DNA from: Hofstenia miamia
Lineage: Eukaryota; Xenacoelomorpha; Acoela
NCBI GenBank assembly: GCA_004352715.1
Contig: SCFE01000039.1
Location: forward strand, 840,770-904,769
DNA length: 64,000 nt
Reading direction: 5' to 3'
How positions within the stretch are numbered: the stretch's first letter is position 1; every line of letters begins with the position of its first letter. A program made the translations under genes and the position numbers. Of this stretch, positions 24,801-36,800 are shown piece after piece. The notes under the pieces were generated by a model. That model was not told the origin of the DNA. It ran no database searches and saw only the letters and a list, made by a program, of their open reading frames with translations.

Positions 24801-27800
24801 ATGTCGACAATTTTATATTCCTGCTTTTCGTACTTCTCACATGATATTTTGCAAATTTTCATCGAGTTTGAAGAGACATTGCTTTCAATTGAAAAAGCGA
24901 TACCACATCTAAAGAGAGCTTTCAAAATCGAAAATTCATTAACAAATACAATCGCTAGATTGGAGTATTTTGCTAAGGAAACTGGGTTTTCTACTTCTTT
25001 AGTATTTTCAGTAAAGTCGCCGTGAAAAATGCTATGCTTAATATTTGAATCTATTGTTTCGTATTCGAGAAGATTAAACATTTTGATGCCTTGAACTGAA
25101 GCAGCAATTAATATGTCATCATAAAGAAAGGTAACGCCCAAATAATATTCGTTATCCCAACCAAATGAGTGTAATATTGCTCCATTTGAAAATGCCACAA
25201 TGAATATTTTTTTTAAAAAGTATCCACTGAATGCAATCTGATCAATGTCAGAATTGACAGCCATAAAATCAGCTTGTTCTGGCAAAGAAAGTATTGTTTT
25301 TTGGAAGGCTTCATGTCTTGAGTTATACCTATAAAGGATATTGTAATTTGAGTAGAAATATACCAAAGTTTTGCATTGGCTACAGCATATGATTTTTAGG
25401 TCCTCTACGTTATAGGGAAATTGAAAGTTCTCATAAGATTTCATATCATACTGTAGCCTTATTAAGCTGTCAGCAGTAGAATTCAAACCGTACTTCAGAA
25501 AAAGAAGCTCATTATTTGGAAAGAATGCAAGGTAATTTCTTGAATAAAAGTAGCAGCATTTTTTAATTGGAAATTCTTCATTTGCATTTTCAGCAATTTT
25601 GATGACAGATGCTTCATAATGTGGTTTAGAAATCAATATAAATATATTTTGTGTATGCAAATCCACAGCAACATCCACAACATCAACTTTAGATTTGTGT
25701 ATAGTAGAACAACTGTCTATGCCAATTTGATCATAATGAATTTTTAAATCAGTGCAACTGCTAAAACTTTTTCCGCAAATTAAGCAGTTCATTTGGCTAG
25801 ATACCTAAATGTAGTAAATTACATTGATGTTTACATTATTTCCAATAAATTTTAAATGTATAGAAATATTTTGAAACATCATTATTTTAAAAACTTTTCT
25901 ACATATATATATATATATATATAGTAAGGCTTAATTTACCGCCATCATTCACCATTGAAATAATGAACATTGGATATGATGAGCAAAGTTGCTCATTCCT
26001 TTGGTATTAAAAAATTTTGTTTCACATTTTTTCAGTAAAAAATCAAATTGTAAAGCTCTTGAGTTTCTTCATTGTATATATAATGAGGATGAGTGATCAA
26101 GAAATAAAAACACCTTAAAATCCACATAAGATAAACATTTTTTAGACATTACTATCAACCAATAAAAGTAAATCTTTAAAAATTAGTAGACCACTAGCAC
26201 TTAACTTACTGGAGCATTTACAATCAAATACTGCAGTACCAATCTATTAAATAAACTACATCATGTCAGTATTCTGCATTATTTTTAAACAGTAGCATTT
26301 AAGTTCCCTCATTTTATCACTGATGAAACTATTATTGCACAGTTAAACCTATTTTATTTTGAATATATGTAGTATATACTCTTACTTAGATTATTTCTAG
26401 GATCAGTAAATTATTACTTAATGTATGTCTATGTTTATATGTATATATTTGAATTTGCAAAAATAACAATTTGTCACGTTTGAGCCAGATCAAACGAAGA
26501 TGATTGTTATTAATGATTTTGCTTTAAGTGTATTGAATGTAGCCACAAAGTTGGAAGATTCTCATTCTCATGCTAATATTGTTAGCATGGTAATTTAGTG
26601 TATTGAAAATGCAGAATAAGTCATGTGAATTGAACTTTCCATATATTGGGCATGTAAGCAATGTAAATTACTCGTGTTTTATGGTGCTTTCCTTGGAAAC
26701 CTAAAAAAAGAAGTGAGTCAGAGAGGTAAATTATCTAACTTTAGGGAAGGAAAAAGATGTTTGCATTAATATAAGGAAAATAAAACAAAGTTAACTAATA
26801 GATTTGCACAAAATTCTTTTTAAATGTGAGTAAATGGTTTGTCCTTTAAAAGACATTAAGTGGTTTAAAATTGAAATCTATTTGAAAATAAATCAGTTTA
26901 CTACTACATTATAGTTAAGTTAGACAGTGTGTGAAAATGAAGTAATCACTTTATGCTTTGACAAGTGTTGGAATATTACTGCCACCCTTACTAATAACCT
27001 AACATAAATCAATTTTGTGATACAACCTGAAGCTTAAAAAATTGATCCAACCCAACTTAATTTAAAATATTTTACTAAGCTAGCAGCTTATTAAAATATA
27101 GGAAAAAAACCAAGAAATTATGCTTTATTTTTAAACCATAACTCTTAAATAACATGCTTAGTTTTTCATCTATTCTTTGTGTTGTTGAGTGTTAAAAAAT
27201 CAATGAATAAAAATTGTTTGCTTGAATTGATATAATTCCATTTAACTTCTAACAAAATTTGCAAATTGCAATTAAAGGAAACTATAGGGAATGAGGTTTT
27301 AGGGTTCTATATGGAAATATCCATAGCTTGCTTTCTAGTTGTGCTCTATTCCACAGGTAGTGAAAGGCATACATTGTTCTTTGTTGCAATATGACATGCA
27401 AAACATTATCTTACCATCTTTTTCAATTTTAAATAAAGCTTCAGGTCAGCATCTATGATGATTTCTGAAATTGGCAGAAATAGTTGAATAATGCCTAGAA
27501 CCATTGCTTTTTTCTAAATAATTCTGTCTAATAAATACCTACCCCACACTTGACAGCAGTATATCACACCAGAAAGAACTAGTGCCTTTACAGAATATTT
27601 ATTTTAACATCTGTCAATGCCAGCCTCTTTAGGCAGACAAGAAGAAAAATATTGGGGGTGCCCAAAAGAACAATTGTGAGTTTGTCATCTGCAAAAGTTA
27701 GTTTATCATTAAATGATTTTTAGTATCCTGACCTGCAATTTTCTTAAAATACCCCTTTATACCATGACTGCTGAAATTTATCCGTAGTTATGTAGTCCTA

Positions 27801-30800
27801 TGTTCATTGAAATTCATCACCCAATCATATTGTAAAGACATAATTTGCATATTGTCATCAGCAAACACTGTGACAGAAGTATCACCAATGAATTCTGGAA
27901 AAAATTATACAGCATTTACTGATACATTGAAGCAGATTTGACAATTTACTGTTCCTTGGGAACTCCAACATTGCTGGACTGAACACTTTGAGACATTGTG
28001 ATGTGACAATGGCACTTAAAATTTTCAATGCTGTTTTAAAATGTAGTTCTTCAATCTTAACTGGAGGTTTTTAAGTCCATTCAAAACTGAGACATCACTG
28101 ACTGTGTCAAAGGTTTGCAGTATTCATAGACCTTCTCAAATTTATGACATCGTGCATTATTTTGATGAGAGTGTATTTAGTTGAACTTTTTTGCAGAATC
28201 CAAACTGTGAATGACTAATTGACTTTTTTGGAAAACAAAAGAGACATTCTTTTGATAAACCATGCTTTTAAGCAGATTAACTATAATTGTCTACAGTTTA
28301 TGATACTAATTGGTTTGGAAACCTTCATGATTTGCTTTATTCTTGAGTTGTTCTATTATCAAGAAACTTAGAATAAATGAGAGACTTAGTCATACCACAT
28401 TATAAGACTCAATGTGGCAGTCCACTGAATTCAGATGAGGTACAAGAAAATTTCTATGGATGTGAAATGCGGAATCAGTTTGAGGAACTGACAAATCCAC
28501 CCTACAATTTTCAAATTCATCAAAACAGGATATCAAATTGAAAATTGTTTCACATTCACATCAGACTGACAATTAGCATTTTTGTGCTTTTTCTTGATGA
28601 GACTGTTGATATTTGCCCCTGTTGAGGGTTCAACTTTTCTAAGATTGTGCTGATTATTTTTATGGAATTGTACAGTTGCTTGTCTATTTTTGGTGCTCCA
28701 GACAATCTTCCATTTCTCAAAAATTTTTCTTTTTTGCAGGAATGTTGATAGTGATACATTGTGATGTGACAATGGCACTTAAAATTTTCAATGCTGTTTT
28801 AAAATGTAGTTCTTCAATCTTAACTGGAGGTTTTTAAGTCCATTCAAAATTGAGACATCACTGACTGTGTCAAAGGTTTGCAGTATTCATAGACCTTCTC
28901 AAATTTATGACATCGTGCATTATTTTGATGAGAGTGTATTTAGTTGAACTTTTTTGCAGAATCCAAACTGTGAATGACTAATTGACTTTTTTGGAAAACA
29001 AAAGAGACATTCTTTTGATAAACCATGCTTTTAAGCAGATTAACTATAATTGTCTACAGTTTATGATACTAATTGGTTTGGAAACCTTCATGATTTGCTT
29101 TATTCTTGAGTTGTTCTATTATCAAGAAACTTAGAATAAATGAGAAACTTATTCATACCACATTATAAGACTCAATGTGGCAGTCCACTGAATTCAGATG
29201 AGGTACAAGAAAATTTCTATGGATGTGAAATGCGAAATCAGTTTGAGGAACTGACAAATCCACCCTACAATTTTCAAATTCATCAAAACAGGATATCAAA
29301 TTGAAAATTGTTTCACATTCACATCAGACTGACAATTAGCATTTTTGTGCTTTTTCTTGATGAGACTGTTGATATTTGCCCCTGTTGAGGGTTCAACTTT
29401 TCTAAGATTGTGCTGATTATTTTTATGGAATTGTACAGTTGCTTGTCTATTTTTGGTGCTCCAGCCAATCTTCCATTTCTCAAAAAGGATTGCTAACATG
29501 AATTGTTGACATATTTCATTAAACATAATCTTGTCTAAGTTTGATTAAGAATGGAAACAGCTTTGTTGACATCTACATAGCAATATATTATTATCAGAGA
29601 CTTTAGTTTTTGGCGGAAATTTTGCACTTTCAGCTGCCAATTTTGGAGCAAAAATTGTATTTTTGGAGACAAAAAAACGAATTTTGGGTGGAGCGCATTA
29701 TTTTCATGAACACTGCAAATTAGGATTGTATTTAATGAAAATAAGCTTTTTTAAATTTCTTCTAACATATTTGGCTGATCAGTTATAAATGAATTCAATA
29801 TAGAAAAAAATATTTTGATGTCCACTGATGTACACAGGGTGAAACTAAATATCTGTATTTCCATAGGATTGCAAATGTTTTCCCCATGCGCCTTCTTCAC
29901 CACCATATCGAGGCCCTTATTCTTTTCAAGTACCCTTCGAAATTTTTCTAGTGCACCCTCAGCAACCAGGTTGCCAGTTTCTGCCAGATCAATAAGTTTT
30001 TCAAAATTTTGTCACAATGTGTTTTGGCTCACACAGCTGTATAATCTGCAGCTTCAGACAATTTGATGCATAAATTCAAAAATTGAAATGAAAAGACAAA
30101 GCCCACACTTCTTATGACATTACTGTCTTCCATCAGTGCCACTGCTTTGGGGGCTGACGCATTCTTCTTTCTTTTAATTGTCTTAAAAAAGTTCAGAAGT
30201 GATACCCAATGCTTTGCAATAAATTCCACTGAATTTAGCCATGTGCCGGAATAGGAAATTTGGGGTTATTGGCACCTTGAAAGTTCGACCAAGCTCTTTT
30301 GAAAGACTTTTTTTTGACTTGTGACACCAAATCATTGACTTTTGCTTGTGAATTTTACTGAACACTCTCACAACATATGTGGGATATAGAGTTTTGAGAT
30401 TTGTCATGGTCAGGATATTATATGAAACAACATCAGAAATGAATATGTGAAACTCCCAGTGCTGTAAGGGCACATATGAATTTCTGCTGAACAATAGTGT
30501 GGTTTGGGCTTGTTTCTTAATTGGTCAATTCCACTAGGTATGGTGCATGGGTTGATATACCAAGCAGTATGGCGTAATATTTTTGGCCCTTATGATTACA
30601 CTAGTTGAGCATGACATAAAATGTGTTAAACATTGAAACAATGTCCTTTAAGTGTGTAAGCTTCTCCTGGTATCTTTGTTGAGCATAATTATAGGAGAGT
30701 GTTCTCGGGGTTGGAAGAGGTCCCTAAAATTGGTTTCCAAGAATGCTTTGAGTTTTGTATTGCCATGAGCATTAAAAGGTATACCTGCCCCTATCCAAGC

Positions 30801-33800
30801 ATCCACAAGTTCAGAGTTGAAACTGTCTTCGACTTTTGTTCCACTTGCTGTAAGAACAAAAGCCTTTTGCTTTGCTGTCTGCAATGACTGTGCCTTGGAA
30901 TGTGAAGCCTCACCAATATGATCAGTAATATAGTTGGTCAACATGTCGGCCACCTACTACAATGATAACTGATTATATTCCGAAATGAAAACTTTATTTG
31001 ATGATTGCAGCCAAATATTCCTCATTGAATATACATAATAGGTGATTTCAATTTTCCTTAACCTGATATTTCCTGTGGCATTTCACCGAATGACTATGAT
31101 CAAAATATTTTTGACTTTATAATATCTCTTCAATTCAATCAAATTAATTATACACTTGATTAAATATTTACGAATGACATCCACTTTGAAAATGAGGCAT
31201 ATTTTTCATATCCCCAATGTGTTTTTTTGATGAATGCAAACATTTCATTACCTCATATAAAGGATCTACAAACTTATGATGTCGACATTCATCTAGAAAA
31301 TTACAATTTTCATTTGACTGGTGATTATGAAAACTTAACATCTTTTTACAATCTTCTTTGTTTTCATTCAATGCAGTTGGCGTTTAGTGGGTACAGGGGA
31401 GGAGACCACCCCCTTGGCACCAGCTGTGAGCTCTTAATTAAAATGTTCTCTTTTCCTCAAAATTGAAAATAATTCACTTTAATTCAAGATGTCACCAATC
31501 GATTTGTTGTTAAGCACAGACTATTGAATTTTGTGTAAATTTAGCCCACCATTTTAAAAAATGCAAAACGCGCCTAAGACTCAATAAGTTGTTCAAAGAT
31601 ACTGGAGTATACACGAATTAATGGTGCAATGAATTGCTTAAGCGTATTAAACTAGATTCTCTTAAGAAGAGACATAAAAGAAATAATTTTCCATCATATT
31701 TCACATCTCATTCAACTCATTTTTTTTAAAAAATGCAATTATTTTCTTAAAAAATTACTAAAGCTGAACAAAGCCTTTTGCGAAATATGTAACAAATATT
31801 TACATCTGTGGAATTAGAGAAAGTTTTACTAATTGAAGTTATGTTCTACAAAACATATCAATAACGGTAAAAAGTTTTTGTATTCTATTAATCAAATAAT
31901 TATTCCGCTACTTTTATATTTTGATGAAATTATAGCTGAAGATCCAGGACATGCTAGTAATTTATTTAGCAACTACTGCTTATGAAGAATATGAGGAAAT
32001 TTCATTTTCTTTTGAGCTACTAACTCAATGAAATTCAAATTAATTTAGACATGGTTTGTAAGGTCTTAAATAATATGGACTCTAGTGGATGTGGTTTAGA
32101 TGATTTACCTGCTAAATTTATTTATGAATTTCGAAATGAACTTTCTATTCAATACCTTTAATCTTTTTAAAAATTGCGCACTGAATTGCTCAATACCAAA
32201 TATATAGAAAACATTTTATGTAAAACCAATCTTAAAAAGCGGATGCAAAGCAAATATAAATAATTATAGACCAATAAGTAAATTGCAAAAATTTGGAATC
32301 CTTTTTGAAAAGATTATATTTTGGCATCTTTATCCCATCTCTAGGTAATGAAATTTACAATAATTTGTAAGATCCTGGAGATTTCTTGCATAAATTTCAA
32401 AACTTGATAAGATATTGAATATCTTACAGAAATTGTTATGATTTTGCTAAGAATTTGCCAAGCATTTATTAAGTATTATAAAAGTAATTTGCTAAGGTCT
32501 TGACAAATATTTGATAAAAAATAATCAAGTTTTGCAGGAAAGCAGGAAGACATTTTTATTAGAAGATTATAATTATAGAACATTAAGCTTAAATATGAAA
32601 TGTGATTGAAATTATTGAATTTAAATCAAAACGAACTTTCTACTAATTATTGATTGTTATTGCGAGTATCTCAATTAATAGAGCAACAATTTCCGCACAA
32701 TTGCAGCAATAATTACGAAGTGCTTGAAATCAAAGAAAAATCTCATTATCTGTATTCTATGTTATGGTGCTTCAAAAATATTATTTTGAAATCTAATCTA
32801 AATTTCATTATGTAACTTAAATTTCTAGTGCAAAATTATTAACGCATTGTTAAAGTATATATAAAAAGACATAGTGCCAATTTATGTAATGAATATTTCT
32901 GAAGTAATAATTTTCCATTAGAGTTTTGGAATATTAATACTAGCAGGTATAAGTTGGTTATTGAAATTTTTGACCAATATTGGTCAATGCATTTTTCATT
33001 CAGGTGCGTGCATTGCTATGATTTCTGCGCAAAGCATCCTCAGTAGATGTTTGGAAAATTTGCCAAATAGTTGGACAAAAATGCATAATTTTTGTAAATA
33101 GCAATATTCTAAATATTTGGCAAATATTTGCCAACTAACTTCCAAATTATCCAAATTTGTATAATTTGTACATTCATTAATTACAGCTTATTTGAATAAA
33201 TCAACGTGTACGTAATGTATAGTAGACTATTTTAAATATTTTTGAAACTATATAACGAAAATTTTAACTTTTCATTGACTACTATTATAGAGAATTAAAA
33301 TATTGGTATATCTAAGAATAGTTTGTGCAACCTTTCAATACAGAATTAGTACTAGTTATTTACTAGTATTATCACATGTGTCCTTTTACTTTTTTAAGTT
33401 TATACCAGAAGTCATTTTAAATCTAACAATTTAAATAAATGTTTCAATTGTAATTCATCATTGCCAAAATTTTGAGCAAATTGTTACGGAATATAAACAA
33501 GCTTAATTGGTAAAATTTTCAATGTTGCATTAGTTTGAAATTATGATGTTGACTGACATGCCAATGCATTATTGCAATTTGTAGGTGGTTTATTGCTCTA
33601 GATTAGAACAATGATTAGGCTGTTTTTGATCTCAGCATCAGCTGTATACAATGTAATGTGTACTATGAAGGAACAATTTGATCAACTGATGTTTAAATAA
33701 CTAAAGCTGATGAAAGTTAAATGTTTTGCATAAGTGTATGAATGAAATTGGATAATATATTTCATAAGTTTTAAAAAATTCAATTAATCCAAAATTTGGA

Positions 33801-36800
33801 AAGTTTGGCAAATATTTGGCAAATTCTTTCAAAGTTTGCAAAATATTGGAAAAATATTTACCACATCTTTGGAACCGACTTGGAAAAAAAATCTAAAAAT
33901 TTTCATTAATTTGAAATGTATTTGCCAAATTTTCCAAACTTTTTTACTAGAGATGTTTGCTTGTTCCTTCTAAGGGTTTGTTCTATTAGCAATGCAAGTT
34001 ACCGAGAGTTTGCTGAATAGGTTTAATAGGTTAAACAGTAATTACTAATATTTTCAAATCAAACAATACTATTATTAAATGGTAAAATCTTGCAAAAATG
34101 CATACGATCTTGACAAGATTTTACTAAATCTTGGTAAATTTTTCAGCTTGCCAAAATCTTATCAAATTCTTATCAAGTTTTTCCATTTTCATTGATTAGG
34201 GATATTAAAAAATTCTTCATCAAATAATCAATTTGGCTTTTCCAATAAAAGATCAACTGTTACGCAACCACGATCATACTTAGATTTTGCTTACAATGGA
34301 TTAGTAATCTAGCATACAAAAATGCTTTAATTTACTTCAAACTCTTACTGAGTTTCAAAAATCATTGCTAATAAATGATATCTATTAAAGAACTGGAATC
34401 CTTTCCATGATGTAGAACCTATTTTAGGGATATATTGTTTAAGGAGGTAGTTATTAATTTGATTTTTAAATTTAATTTGCTTTTTGATTCGCTTTATTTC
34501 AATTGGTAAGTTATTCCATAGATCAACTGCTGAGTTTAAAAATGAATTTTTAAGAAAATGCTTCTTGAACTTCACTTTACTGAATTTGGATGTCCTCGAA
34601 TGATAAGTTGAACACGCATATAGGGGAAATTTAGTAGAAGGTGAGAACTGGGTTCATATATTTCGTGAATTTAACCCTTTCAGGACCACAAGGTCTGTGA
34701 GACAGCTCATGATCTGAATTTTTGATATGTTTTGCGGTTTCAGATTAAAAAACCCCAGAACCAGTCTCATGTTTGTATCTATTGTAGTTTCCGAGATAAT
34801 TTAGGGGACTCAGGTGTCCCTACTGTCCCGAAGGGAAAAAAATGACTATTATTCCATATAACAACTACATTGCATTAAAATGTTACATACTTGCTAGATT
34901 AAAGTAAATTGGTATCTATGCTAAAGACAAACAACATGACATTCAATGAAACAGTCTTTAGGCAATAAGGGACACCTGTGTCCCTGTGGTCTGGGGGAAA
35001 ATGCAGATATTTTTTATTTCACAATTTTCACAGAAAAGCCTAACTAAAAAAATGACTGAAATCGCTGGCTGCCTTTTTTGTTATAATTGCTTGCTAATAT
35101 TTCGCTACAAAGGGCACATTATCAAAATTGAATTAGTTTGAAATCCCTTAAAGACAAAAATAACAATTATGTGCAAAACACGTAAAATGTATGGCAGGAA
35201 AAATGTTTTTTTGCAGTAGTTGAAATAAATCACATGAAATAACAAAAAAGTCTAACAGTTGTTTTTAAAAATCAGATTATACATGCGTATGATATTGTGC
35301 AAAACAAATTTGAAAATTAGCGAATTATTTTCGTGACCCTAGAAATTATGCATAACTAGATATGGTTGTATCGATTTAATGATAACATACTTTGCATTAT
35401 TGTTTCTTGACGCCCTGCCTGATCTTTATGCATAAACGATACAAAGTTAATTTAGAATGAACCCATTCCTCGATTTGTCAAATCAAGAGGGAATTAAAAC
35501 CGTCTTCTTAAAAATGATTTTTAGCTCTGTCTCTACACTAAAACACTTGAATATTCTGATAAATCAAACAAAATAACAAATCTTCATTAAAAACATCAAC
35601 TTTTCCGTTAGAATTTTCTGCATTAATCATTCTGCATGAAGATATTCAACCATGCATAGATAGATTTTTGAAAATTAATTATTCTGTATGGAGATATTCA
35701 ACCATGCATAGGAAATTTCTTAAATAAATGACCCTGTTAGAATTTTTTTTTAAATATCTGATTTCAGCTCCTTCCCATAGGGATACGGGTGTCCTAACTT
35801 CTTTTAATAAAGACAAAAAAAGTCAAAATATGATTTAGAGGTAAATAGTAAACGGTAGATACAACTGTCCCCCATTAAAACTTCGTTTTCAGAAACAACC
35901 CTTATTTTGTTCAGATTGAGCCAAATGGTCCTTCCGGACAGTAGGGACACACATGTCCTTGAACAAATTATTGCAAATATCTCAGGCTGTATAGTAGTAA
36001 ATCAAATCGGGTTTTTTTAACAGTTATGTATTACTGTCCTCTTTTGGTTTCTGACAATTACGTTTAGTTGTAGTGAGATAACTTTCCACAGGACACCCAG
36101 TAATGTTGAAAGGAGAAATTGGACCAAATTTGGGTCAAATTTTGGTCCATATTTTCGTCGAAAATGGTGAAAATTAAAAAAAAAATATTTTGAAGAATAA
36201 CTTTGAACTATATATCCAAACTGAAGCTAATGTTTTTTACTTGGTACAGTCTCAAATCTATTAACTTAAAAGTTGGGGACTCCTGTGTCCCTATGGTGCC
36301 GAAAGGGTTAAAATAAAATTGACTACGTTGGAAAAGCAATATCTGTAAAAATAAGTAGAGATAATATTGCAAAAAAGTGTTAAGACTCAAAACAATATTA
36401 GAGATTTAAGTATAAAATAGGTTACTAAAAAGTTTCAAATGTTTATTGGTAGTACTTGACTCAATGTGAAATTCCAATAATACACTCTATGCATAAACTT
36501 GTGTGCTTTCACACACAATGTCATCATTATATACTTTGATGTATATCTCCCATGCACATATGTCAAAAACTAATTAATTACTAAAGACAGGTGTTTTACC
36601 ACTATCGACTATTATCATCTGTCAAGAAATCGGTGATAAAAGTCGATAGTGTGAACACTCCATCTGATTTTTTATCGGCTGATAAAATTCTACAGTCTGA
36701 ACGATCCAATTAGATTATTTTAGACGAAACATGAAATCCAAACCAATTTAAAAATTATCACGATTAAATAAAACATTTTCAAATCATACGATACTAGAAT

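Larger units (their letters stand above)
27300..29520 (-). mobile_element. decayed LINE reverse transcriptase
   Basis: On the - strand, in order: SHSQFGF (copies at 28962-28979 and 28199-28216), FDTVSD (the motif A position), CWSSQGTVNC near 27950 in place of the VPQG box, and SVTVFADDNMQI near 27860 (the [FY]ADD box). Frames shift often. The order QFGF, FDTV, PQG, ADD identifies a non-LTR RT. Its upstream part has been duplicated in tandem. Confidence 0.7.

Noticed and set aside
24516-25025. 169-codon + strand frame inside the antisense gene
   Set aside because: Shadow of the 853-codon frame; no motif of its own.
27993-29486. CRISPR-like array reading of the regular duplication
   Set aside because: Only two 731-bp units in a eukaryotic LINE; no short repeat-spacer pattern.
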